This document shows positions 57,041 to 64,000 of a stretch of 64,000 nt of DNA, in pieces. Position 1 is the first letter of the stretch, and each line of letters opens with the position of its first letter. The translations under genes and the position numbers were made by a program. Source of the stretch: Nocardioides pini (GTDB lineage: Bacteria > Actinomycetota > Actinomycetes > Propionibacteriales > Nocardioidaceae); assembly GCF_026712185.1 (NCBI RefSeq), contig NZ_JAPPUX010000004.1:372001-436000 (forward strand). The letters run 5' to 3'. The notes beneath the pieces were generated by a model that was not told where the DNA came from, did not search any database, and saw only the letters and a list, made by a program, of their open reading frames with translations.

Positions 57041-57142
57041 CCGGCGTACGACCGCGGTGGCTCACGCCCCGCACGCAGGGGTTGTCAGGCTCTCGGTGCA
57101 GAAGTCGGGGGGACGCGCCGGCCCGAGGCCGCGACGCGCTCC

Positions 57143-58288
57143 TCAGCCGAGCAGGGCGTCGACGAAGGCCGCGGCGTCGAACGGCGCCATGTCGTCGGGT
57201 CCCTCGCCGAGGCCGACGAGCTTGACCGGCACGCCGAGCTCGCGCTGCACCTGCACCACGATGCCGCCCTTGGCGGAGCCGTCGAGCTTGGTGAGCACGA
57301 TGCCGGTGACGTCGACGATCTCGCTGAAGACGCGGGCCTGGATGAGGCCGTTCTGGCCGGTCGTGGCGTCGAGCACGAGCAGCACCTCGGTGACGTCGGC
57401 CTGCTTCTCGATGACGCGCTTGATCTTGCCGAGCTCGTCCATCAGCCCGGCCTTGTTCTGCAGGCGCCCGGCGGTGTCGACGAGCACCGTGTCGACGCCG
57501 TTGTCGACGCCGTGCCGGACGGCCTCGAACGCGACGCTGGCCGGGTCGCCGCCCTCGGGGCCGCGCACGACCTCGACGCCCACCCGCTCGCCCCACGTGG
57601 CGAGCTGGTCGACGGCGGCGGCGCGGAAGGTGTCGGCGGCGCCCAGCGTGACCGTCAGGTCCTCGGCGACGAGGATCCGGGCGATCTTGCCGACGGTGGT
57701 GGTCTTGCCGGCGCCGTTGACGCCGACCACGAGCACCACGCCCGGCTTGCCGTCGGTGCCGGTCACCTGCACGCGGCGGTCGAGGTCGGTGCCGACGAGC
57801 TCGATCAGCTCCTCGCGCAGCACCGTGCGCACGTCGGGCGTCTGGCCGCCCTCGACCCGCAGGCGGGTGCGCAGGCGCTCCACGAGCGCCTGGGTCGGGG
57901 CAACGCCGATGTCGGCGGTCAGGAGGGTGTCCTCGATCTCCTCCCAGGTGTCCTCGTCGAGGCGGTCACGGCTGAGCAGGGCGAGCAGGCCCTTGCCGAG
58001 GCCGCCCTGCGAGCGGGAGAGCCGCTGCCGCAGGCGCACGAGGCGTGACGCCGTGCTCTCCGGCTTCTCGACGGTGGGGGCCTCGACGACCGGCTCCGCG
58101 GTGTCGACCGCGGGCTCCGGTGGCGCCCCGGTCGCGACCTCGGCCTCCGTCGGGGGCGGCGCGATGACGTCGGTGCCACCGCCCGGCGGCGGCACCTGCT
58201 TCCGCCGGCGTCCGGAGGTCAGCAGCCCGGCGAGCGTCAGGACGCCGACGACCGCGATGGCGATGATCAGATACAGCCAGTCACCCAT
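57143..58288 (-). CDS. ftsY: SRP receptor FtsY
   Basis: The protein has 381 residues. It is the membrane-associated GTPase that receives Ffh-bound ribosomes. A hydrophobic N-terminal segment (LYLIIAIAVVGVLTLAGLL) and an acidic/Pro linker precede the NG domain: VVGVNGAGKTTTVGKIA, DTFRAAAVDQL, DTAGRLQNK and TKLDGSAKGGI. ATG 58288 is chosen; an adjacent TTG 58300 abuts the stop of the upstream gene. Confidence 0.96.
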   Translation of the reverse strand: MGDWLYLIIAIAVVGVLTLAGLLTSGRRRKQVPPPGGGTDVIAPPPTEAEVATGAPPEPAVDTAEPVVEAPTVEKPESTASRLVRLRQRLSRSQGGLGKGLLALLSRDRLDEDTWEEIEDTLLTADIGVAPTQALVERLRTRLRVEGGQTPDVRTVLREELIELVGTDLDRRVQVTGTDGKPGVVLVVGVNGAGKTTTVGKIARILVAEDLTVTLGAADTFRAAAVDQLATWGERVGVEVVRGPEGGDPASVAFEAVRHGVDNGVDTVLVDTAGRLQNKAGLMDELGKIKRVIEKQADVTEVLLVLDATTGQNGLIQARVFSEIVDVTGIVLTKLDGSAKGGIVVQVQRELGVPVKLVGLGEGPDDMAPFDAAAFVDALLG

Positions 58289-58300
58289 GGGCCAATCCAA

Positions 58301-59215
58301 TCAGAGGGGCACGACGCGCCGAAGCCGGGTGAGCACCCCGGCCGCACGGCGGGCCTGCTCCGCCGCCAGGCGAGCACGCAGGCGGTCGCGCTGGGCGACG
58401 AGCCGCGCGGCCCGATCGCGCTCGCGCGCCAGGCGTCCCTGCGCCGTCGCCAGGTCGGCCAGCACCGCGTCGAACGCGGCGCCGAGCCCCGCGCCGGTGT
58501 CACCCGGCAGCAGCGGTGAGGGCGAGCCCTGCCCAGGGTGCACGACCCACACGACCTCGTGCGGCATCAGCCGGAACCACCGCACCGCGGACTCCCCCAC
58601 CAGCGCCGGTGGCGTGACCCGCACCGACGCGAGGCCCGCGTCAGCGAGCCGCGTGTCGAAGTCGTCGCCGTACCAGCGCACGTGGTCGACCTGCCCGAAG
58701 CGGCGCAGGCGCTCCTCCGGGGACGCCGACGGGTCCTCCTCGGTCGCGACGCCCACCTTGATCGGCACCTCGAGGAGGGCGATGCCACGTGGGCTGAGGA
58801 CTCGGGCGATCTCACGCATCGCCGCGCCGTCGTCCGGCACGTGCTCGAGCACGTGGTAGCAGACGAGGAGGTCGACCGAGCCGTCACGCAGCGGCAGGTT
58901 GGTCAGGCACGCCAGCGCGTCGACGTCGCGGGAGTCGTGGCCGACGTCGAGGCTGATCCGGCGCCGTGCGTCGAGCCGGTCGAGCAGCACCTTCGACTGG
59001 CGCGACGGCGCGATCTCGACCACCGTGTCGAGGTCGCGCAGCTCGGGCGAGAGGCTGCCGAGCAGCAGCGAGAGGAACCGGTGGCGCTCCAGGCTGCCGC
59101 AGCGGGGACAGGTCGCCTCGGGGCGACCGTTGGGTCCGGGCCTGAACCGGCGTGACACCATCGCGCCGCAGGCGGCGCAGTAGCCCTTCACGACGTCATG
59201 CCGGGAGCCGGTCAC
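58301..59215 (-). CDS. Zinc-ribbon SAM methyltransferase with coiled-coil tail
   Basis: The protein has about 304 residues from GTG 59215 (GTG 59224 also in frame). Two CxxC pairs (CAACG and CPRCG) form a zinc ribbon at the N-terminus. A class-I SAM-dependent methyltransferase domain of the type-11 kind follows (DLLVCYHVLEHVPDDGAAMREIARVLSPRG). The last 70 residues are Arg/Ala-rich and probably a coiled coil. The substrate is unknown. It stands directly upstream of ftsY and may be co-transcribed with it. Confidence 0.85.
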   Translation of the reverse strand: MTGSRHDVVKGYCAACGAMVSRRFRPGPNGRPEATCPRCGSLERHRFLSLLLGSLSPELRDLDTVVEIAPSRQSKVLLDRLDARRRISLDVGHDSRDVDALACLTNLPLRDGSVDLLVCYHVLEHVPDDGAAMREIARVLSPRGIALLEVPIKVGVATEEDPSASPEERLRRFGQVDHVRWYGDDFDTRLADAGLASVRVTPPALVGESAVRWFRLMPHEVVWVVHPGQGSPSPLLPGDTGAGLGAAFDAVLADLATAQGRLARERDRAARLVAQRDRLRARLAAEQARRAAGVLTRLRRVVPL

Positions 59216-59222
59216 CTCTCGC

Positions 59223-59228
59223 ACGCTA
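59223..59228 (-). promoter_or_regulatory. Putative leaderless -10 (TAGCGT) for methyltransferase
   Basis: TAGCGT on the minus strand lies 7 nt before GTG 59215; this spacing is why that start is preferred. Confidence 0.4.
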
Positions 59229-59281
59229 GTCCGCGCGCGGCTCCACGCCGGGCGCCACGCCGGGAGCCTCTCGCAGGTGGG

Positions 59282-59458
59282 TCAGACGCGGGACTCGGAG
59301 TCCTCGAGGGTCGGGAGAGCGTCGACGCCCTTGCGCATGGCGTCACCGAGCTGGGGTGCGACGGGCATCTCCTCGCCGCGGTGGGGGTAGGCGACGTAGA
59401 CGGCCACGGCCGCGGCGACGAGCACGCCGAGGGACATCATCAGGACGATCGCGAGCAC
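59282..59458 (-). CDS. Small single-pass membrane protein
   Basis: The protein has 58 residues from GTG 59458, with GGAGG 6 nt upstream. One hydrophobic segment (IVLMMSLGVLVAAAVAVYVAY) is followed by a short charged tail. No family was recognised. A longer upstream frame looks non-coding. Confidence 0.6.
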   Translation of the reverse strand: MLAIVLMMSLGVLVAAAVAVYVAYPHRGEEMPVAPQLGDAMRKGVDALPTLEDSESRV

Positions 59459-59561
59459 GGGGTTCCTCCGAGGTGGGCCGGTCGGGTCTCCTCCACCGTG
59501 GCACAGGACCGGTGGCGGCGCCGCATCGCCCACCCCCACCGGCGCGTCGGGGTGAGGACCC

Positions 59562-60020
59562 TCACCCCTCCGGGCGGAGGAGGGGTACGACGGCGGCGCG
59601 CACGACGTCGGGCATGGGGGTGACCGGCCGGTCACCGGCGCCGCCCGCGTTGTCGACGTACACGTGGACGAAGCGCCCCTCGGCCGCCGCCTCGTCCGAG
59701 GGGCCCTGGAACAGGCCGATGCGGTAGACGATCGAGCTCGTGCCCACCTTGTCGACCACCAGCCCCATCTCGATCGGCTCGGGGAAGCCGATCTCGCGGA
59801 AGTAGCGGCAGCCGGTCTCGGCGACGACGCCGATCTGCGGAAGGGCGCGTACGTCGACGCCGGTCGCCTCGTAGAGGTAGGCGTTGACCGCGGTGTCGAA
59901 CAGCTCGTAGTAGGTCGCGTTGTTGAGGTGGCCGTAGGCGTCGTCGTCGCGCCAGCGCGTCGTCGCGGTGCGCCAGGCGACGTAGTCGGCCCGGGTGGGC
60001 CGGGTGGGACGCTCGCTCAC
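59562..60020 (-). CDS. Acyl-CoA thioesterase, hotdog fold
   Basis: The protein has 152 residues from GTG 60020. The 4HBT hotdog motif is RWRDDDAYGHLNNATYYELFDTAVNAYL, with the usual Asp and His-Asn. It hydrolyses acyl-CoA. The start overlaps the smc stop by 4 bp (GTGA), so translation is coupled. Confidence 0.9.
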   Translation of the reverse strand: MSERPTRPTRADYVAWRTATTRWRDDDAYGHLNNATYYELFDTAVNAYLYEATGVDVRALPQIGVVAETGCRYFREIGFPEPIEMGLVVDKVGTSSIVYRIGLFQGPSDEAAAEGRFVHVYVDNAGGAGDRPVTPMPDVVRAAVVPLLRPEG

Positions 60021-63000
60021 GCCGACTCGGCGTCGCGCAGGCGCTGGCTGATCACCGCGGAGACGCCGTCGCCGCGCATGGTGACGCCGTAGAGCGCGTC
60101 GCCGACCTCCATGGTCCGCTTCTGGTGGGTGATGACCAGCAGCTGGGAGTTCTCGCGCAGCTCCTCGTAGATCTCCAGCAGGCGGCCGAGGTTGGTGTCG
60201 TCGAGCGCCGCCTCCACCTCGTCGAGGATGTAGAACGGCGACGGCCGGGCCTTGAAGAGCGCGACGAGGAAGGCGACCGCGACGAGGGACCGCTCGCCAC
60301 CGGACAGCAGCGAGAGCCGCTTGACCTTCTTGCCCGGGGGCCGGGCCTCGACCTCGACGCCGGTGGTGAGCATGTCGCCGGGGTTGGTGAGCACGAGCCG
60401 CCCCTCGCCGCCGGGGAACAGCCGGGCGAAGGTCTGGTCGAAGGCCTTCTCCACGTCGGCGTAGGCCTCGGTGAAGACCTGCTCCACGCGGGTGTCGACC
60501 TCGCGGACGATGTCGAGGAGGTCCTTGCGGGTGCGCTTGAGGTCCTCGAGCTGCTCGGTGAGGAACTTGTGCCGCTCCTCCATCGCGGAGAACTCCTCGA
60601 GGGCGAGCGGGTTGACCCGGCCGAGCATCGACAGGGCCCGCTCCGCGGTGCGCAGGCGCTTGACCTGCTCCTCGCGCACGAACGCGGTCGGCTCCGGCGG
60701 CTCCTCCCCCTCGGGCACCTCACCCGTGAAGGGGATCGGCGTCGCCGGCCCGTAGTCGGCGACCAGGCCGTCGGGGTCGAGCCCGAGCTCGTCGAGCGCG
60801 CGCTCCTCCAGCTGCTCGATGCGCATCTTCTGCTGGGTGCGGGCCATCTCGTCGCGGTGGACGGAGCTGACGAGCTCGTCGTGCTCGCGGCCGAGGTCGC
60901 GCAGGTGGGTGCGGACGGCCATGAGCTCCTGCTCGCTGCCCCGGCGGGACTCCTCCACCGCGGCGCGGTCGTCGGCGGCCAGCATGACCGAGCGCTCGAG
61001 CTGATGGAGGACGACGCGGACGGCGGAGGCCACAGCCTGCGCCGCGGCGCCCTCGCGGATGAGCCGCTCACGCCGCTCGGCCGCGCGGGCGCGCGACTCG
61101 CGCTCGGCCCGCGCGGCGCGGAGGAGGGAGTCGGCGCGGCCGTGGAGCGCGCGGGCCCGCTCCTCGGCGGTGCGCAGCGCGAGACGGGCGTCCATCTCGC
61201 CCTGCCGCGCCTCGCGGGCCGCCTCGGCCAGGCGCTCGCGCTCGGCGGTGTCGGGCTCCTCGTCGGTGACGTCCTGGGCCGCGGCCAGGCGGGCCTCGAG
61301 GTCGACCAGCCCCGCCAGGTCCTTCTCGCGGGCCTCACGCGCGGTGGTGATGGCGCGCTCCAGCCGGTCGGCCTCCCCCTTGGCGGCGCGGGCCTGCGAG
61401 CCGTAGTGGCCGAGCTCCTCGGACACGGCGGCGAGGGTGGCGTCGGACTCGTGCAGCTTGGCGAGGGCGACGTCGACCCGCTTGAGGGCGTCGTGGCGGG
61501 CGGCCTCGAGGCGGGAGATCTCGAAGCCCAGCCGCTCCGCGGACGCGGTGGCCTCGGCCAGCTGGGCGCCCGCCTCGTCGACGGCCGCCTGGACCTCGAT
61601 CAGGCTCGGCTGGCTGGCGGATCCGCCGGCCGCGAAGTGCGTGCCCAGCAGGTCGCCCTCGCGGGTCACGGCGACGACGTCGGGCCGCTCGGTCACCAGC
61701 CGTCGGGCGGCGGGCAGGTCGTCGACGACGGCGACCCGGCGGAGCAGCTCGGTCAGCGCAGGTCGTACGTCGTCGGGCGCGGACACGACGTCGACGGCGT
61801 ACGTCGCCCCCTCCGGGAGCGCCGGCCAGTCGCGCTCGGCAGCGGGCGCGCCGCCCAGCAGCATCCCGGCGCGGCCGAGGTCGTCGTGCTTGAGGTGGGC
61901 GATCGCGTCGACCGCGGAGGTGGCGTCGGAGACGACGACCGCGTCGGCAGCCGCGCCGAGCGCGGCGGCGACGGCTGCCTCGTAGCCGTGGTCGACGTCG
62001 AGGAGCGCGGCCACCGACCCGAGCAGGCCGCCGACCTCGTCGGTCGCCGCGAGCAGCGCGCCGGCGCCGTCCTTGCGGTTGAGGCCGATCTCGAGCGCGT
62101 CGCGCCGCGCGACCAGTCCGGCACGCTCGCGCTCGGCCTTCTGGGCGTCCTCGCGAGCCCTGGCGAGCTGTTCCTCGACCTCGTCGAGGGCGGACACGGC
62201 CTCCTCGTGCTCGGAGTCGAGGCCCTCCTCGCCGGCGTCGAGGCCGGCGACCCGGGTCTCGAGCGCGGTGAAGTCGCGCTGCGCCCGCTCGGCACGGGCC
62301 ACCGCCTCCTCGCGGGCGTCGGTGAGCCGCTGGATCTCGGCGTCCGCCGCCTCGGAGCGGGACTTCAGGGCGTTGACCTGGCCGGTGAGGCGCGCCAGTC
62401 CCTCCCGCCGGTCGGCCGCCGCCCGCTGGAGCCCGGCGATGCGCCTGTCCTCCTCGGCGGCTGCCTCCTCGGCCGCGCGCTTGGCGACGACCGCGGCGTC
62501 GAGGGCCGAGCGCTGCTGCTCCACCTCCGCGGCGATCTCCGCCTCCTGGCGGCGTACGCGCTCGGCCTGCGCCTCCAGGTCGTCGGGGTCGCGGCCGGAG
62601 TCGACGGTGTCGCCCTCGGCGGCCCCCGCCGCGTTGCGGATGCGCTCGTCGGCCAGCGACGCGGTGCCGCGCAGCCGCTCCTTGAGGCCGGAGAGGGCGA
62701 ACCACGTCTCCTGCGCCGCGGCCAGGCGCGGCAGGTCGTCGCGCAGGGCGGCCTCGAGCTTGGCCTCCTTCTCGCGACCGGCGGCGATCGCGGCCTCGAC
62801 CTCCTCGCGCCGCTGCAGCAGCAGCGACTCGTCGGCCATCTCGGACTCGAGGGCCGTGCGCGCGGTGACCAGGTCGTCGGCGAGCAGGCGGGCGCGGGCG
62901 TCGCGCACGTCGGCCTGCACCGTCTGCGCCTGCCGCGCGACCTCGGCCTGCCGGCCCAGCGGCTTGAGCTGGCGGCGGATCTCGGAGAGCAGGTCGGCGA

Positions 63001-63571
63001 GGCGGGTGAGGTTGCCGTCGGTGGCGTCGAGCTTGCGGAGCGCCTTCTCCTTGCGCTTGCGGTGCTTGAGGACGCCGGCGGCCTCCTCGATGAAGCCGCG
63101 GCGGTCCTCCGGGGTGGCGTGGAGGATCGAGTCGAGCTGGCCCTGCCCGACGATGACGTGCATCTCGCGGCCGATGCCGGAGTCGCTGAGCAGCTCCTGC
63201 ACGTCGAGCAGGCGGCACCCGTTGCCGTTGATGGCGTACTCCGAACCGCCGTTGCGGAACATCGTGCGGCTGATCGTGACCTCGGCGTAGTCGATCGGCA
63301 GCGCACCGTCGGAGTTGTCGATGGTCAGCTGCACCTCGGCGCGGCCCAGCGGCGGGCGACCGGAGGTGCCGGCGAAGATGACGTCCTCCATCTTGCCGCC
63401 GCGCAGGCTCTTGGCGCCCTGCTCGCCCATCACCCACGCCAGCGCGTCGACGACGTTGGACTTGCCCGACCCGTTGGGCCCGACGATGCAGGTGATGCCC
63501 GGCTCGAGCTGCATGGTCGTCGAGGACGCGAAGGACTTGAACCCCTTCAGGGTCAGGCTCTTCAGGTACAA
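60017..63571 (-). CDS. smc: Chromosome segregation protein SMC
   Basis: The protein has 1,184 residues, the expected length. The TTG 63571 start is preferred because GAGGAG lies just upstream and the protein then begins directly at LYLKSLTLKGFKSFA. Walker A is VGPNGSGKSNVV (Lys37); a long coiled coil follows, a hinge near residues 520-640, the second coiled coil, then the signature LLSGGERSLVA and Walker B FYILDEVEAALDD. It condenses and segregates the chromosome with ScpA and ScpB, which are not in the window. Confidence 0.97.
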   Translation of the reverse strand: MYLKSLTLKGFKSFASSTTMQLEPGITCIVGPNGSGKSNVVDALAWVMGEQGAKSLRGGKMEDVIFAGTSGRPPLGRAEVQLTIDNSDGALPIDYAEVTISRTMFRNGGSEYAINGNGCRLLDVQELLSDSGIGREMHVIVGQGQLDSILHATPEDRRGFIEEAAGVLKHRKRKEKALRKLDATDGNLTRLADLLSEIRRQLKPLGRQAEVARQAQTVQADVRDARARLLADDLVTARTALESEMADESLLLQRREEVEAAIAAGREKEAKLEAALRDDLPRLAAAQETWFALSGLKERLRGTASLADERIRNAAGAAEGDTVDSGRDPDDLEAQAERVRRQEAEIAAEVEQQRSALDAAVVAKRAAEEAAAEEDRRIAGLQRAAADRREGLARLTGQVNALKSRSEAADAEIQRLTDAREEAVARAERAQRDFTALETRVAGLDAGEEGLDSEHEEAVSALDEVEEQLARAREDAQKAERERAGLVARRDALEIGLNRKDGAGALLAATDEVGGLLGSVAALLDVDHGYEAAVAAALGAAADAVVVSDATSAVDAIAHLKHDDLGRAGMLLGGAPAAERDWPALPEGATYAVDVVSAPDDVRPALTELLRRVAVVDDLPAARRLVTERPDVVAVTREGDLLGTHFAAGGSASQPSLIEVQAAVDEAGAQLAEATASAERLGFEISRLEAARHDALKRVDVALAKLHESDATLAAVSEELGHYGSQARAAKGEADRLERAITTAREAREKDLAGLVDLEARLAAAQDVTDEEPDTAERERLAEAAREARQGEMDARLALRTAEERARALHGRADSLLRAARAERESRARAAERRERLIREGAAAQAVASAVRVVLHQLERSVMLAADDRAAVEESRRGSEQELMAVRTHLRDLGREHDELVSSVHRDEMARTQQKMRIEQLEERALDELGLDPDGLVADYGPATPIPFTGEVPEGEEPPEPTAFVREEQVKRLRTAERALSMLGRVNPLALEEFSAMEERHKFLTEQLEDLKRTRKDLLDIVREVDTRVEQVFTEAYADVEKAFDQTFARLFPGGEGRLVLTNPGDMLTTGVEVEARPPGKKVKRLSLLSGGERSLVAVAFLVALFKARPSPFYILDEVEAALDDTNLGRLLEIYEELRENSQLLVITHQKRTMEVGDALYGVTMRGDGVSAVISQRLRDAESA

Positions 63572-63699
63572 CGCGGGCTCCTCACCGGGTCGAGAGACGG
63601 CCACTGACAACTGGGGAAGCTCAGCGCGGCTCACCCTACGACACCTGCCGCCGCGCGGACGCCGTTGCACGCCGCGTGGCACGGCGCCATGCTGGGCCG

Positions 63700-64000
63700 A
63701 TGCGGAGCCCTCTCACGCCCCTCGCCGCGGCCCTGGCCGTCGTCGTCGCGATCCTCGCGCCCGCCTCGGTCGTCGCCGCGCCGGCACCGCCCGCGCCGCT
63801 GACGCGGCAGCACCTGCTCACCTCCGAGGACTACCTGGCGGTCTACCCCGACATGCGCGACCCGCTGCGCACGGTGATGCGGTCCCCCGTCTTCGCCCCG
63901 CGGGGGTGCCGGGACCAGGGCGTCGCGGTGCGCGGCAGCAGCAGGATCCAGGGCAGCGTCTCCCCCGAGGTCCGGCGTCGCTCGGTGGCGCTGATCGACC
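63700..64000 (+). CDS. Secreted protein, 3' end beyond window
   Basis: An ATG at 63700 opens a frame that continues past the window (100 codons seen). The first 30 residues are a signal peptide (LTPLAAALAVVVAILAPASVVAAPA). The mature part begins APPAPLTRQHLLTSEDYLAVYPD; no domain can be identified from the visible part. A CATGCT hexamer 6 nt before the ATG may be a -10. Confidence 0.7.
   Translation, partial: MRSPLTPLAAALAVVVAILAPASVVAAPAPPAPLTRQHLLTSEDYLAVYPDMRDPLRTVMRSPVFAPRGCRDQGVAVRGSSRIQGSVSPEVRRRSVALID

Overview
The window is chromosomal DNA from a very GC-rich actinobacterium, most likely a Nocardioides-type member of the Nocardioidaceae. The evidence is the strong G/C bias at third codon positions, the gene order (smc-thioesterase, ftsY, ffh, rpsP-khpA-rimM-trmD-rplS-lepB-rnhB-DUF2469-yraN-comM-dprA-xerC-M23-rpsB-tsf-pyrH-frr-cdsA-rlmN-dxr-rip-ispG-GNAT), and actinobacterial hallmarks such as a DUF4081-type acetyltransferase, a DUF2469 protein and a Rip-type site-2 protease. 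No tRNA, rRNA, CRISPR array or insertion sequence was found.

Layout. 1-5010 holds an accessory module: a large TPR-CHAT caspase-like protease (cut by the window edge), a divergent cytosolic subtilisin-like (S8) protease, and an operon of an ECF sigma factor with a 152-residue partner. 5083-9764 carries GNAT, ispG, rip and dxr, so two MEP-pathway isoprenoid enzymes flank the intramembrane protease. 9812-14127 has an orphan AMP-binding fragment coupled to a secreted M1 metallopeptidase, a RIO-like kinase and a LOG-like protein. 14105-22728 has a GT4 glycosyltransferase, rlmN, small accessory genes, and cdsA-frr-pyrH-tsf-rpsB. 23150-28011 has a degenerate M23 protein, a tyrosine recombinase, dprA, comM and yraN. 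28180-33451 is the translation and secretion block (DUF2469, rnhB, lepB, rplS, a trmD-GNAT fusion, rimM, khpA, rpsP). 33637-38851 holds a SigE-type sigma factor with a membrane partner, a GNAT, a secreted helical protein, an amidohydrolase and a ScyD-like protein.

38863-46788 looks like an inserted segment. A single 2,565-residue secreted multidomain protein (dimethylformamidase-like domain, three DUF4082 domains, five SbsA-type Ig domains, a deacetylase-like region, fibronectin-type domains) lies between two perfect 40-bp direct repeats. The repeat is the last codons and stop of the neighbouring NYN-nuclease gene, so the 3' end of that gene has been duplicated around the insert.

46754-63571 returns to core functions: NYN protein, ffh, the nitrogen operon amtB-glnB-glnD, two cell-surface glycan genes, ftsY, a methyltransferase, a thioesterase and smc. 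A secreted protein begins at 63700 and runs off the window.

Two themes cut across the window. Many genes start on ATG or GTG only 6-8 nt after a TANNNT -10 hexamer, which indicates frequent leaderless transcription. Operon partners are commonly coupled by ATGA, GTGA or TGATG overlaps. The strongest candidate for a new system is the CHAT/S8/ECF module. The clearest structural anomaly is the repeat-flanked giant gene.
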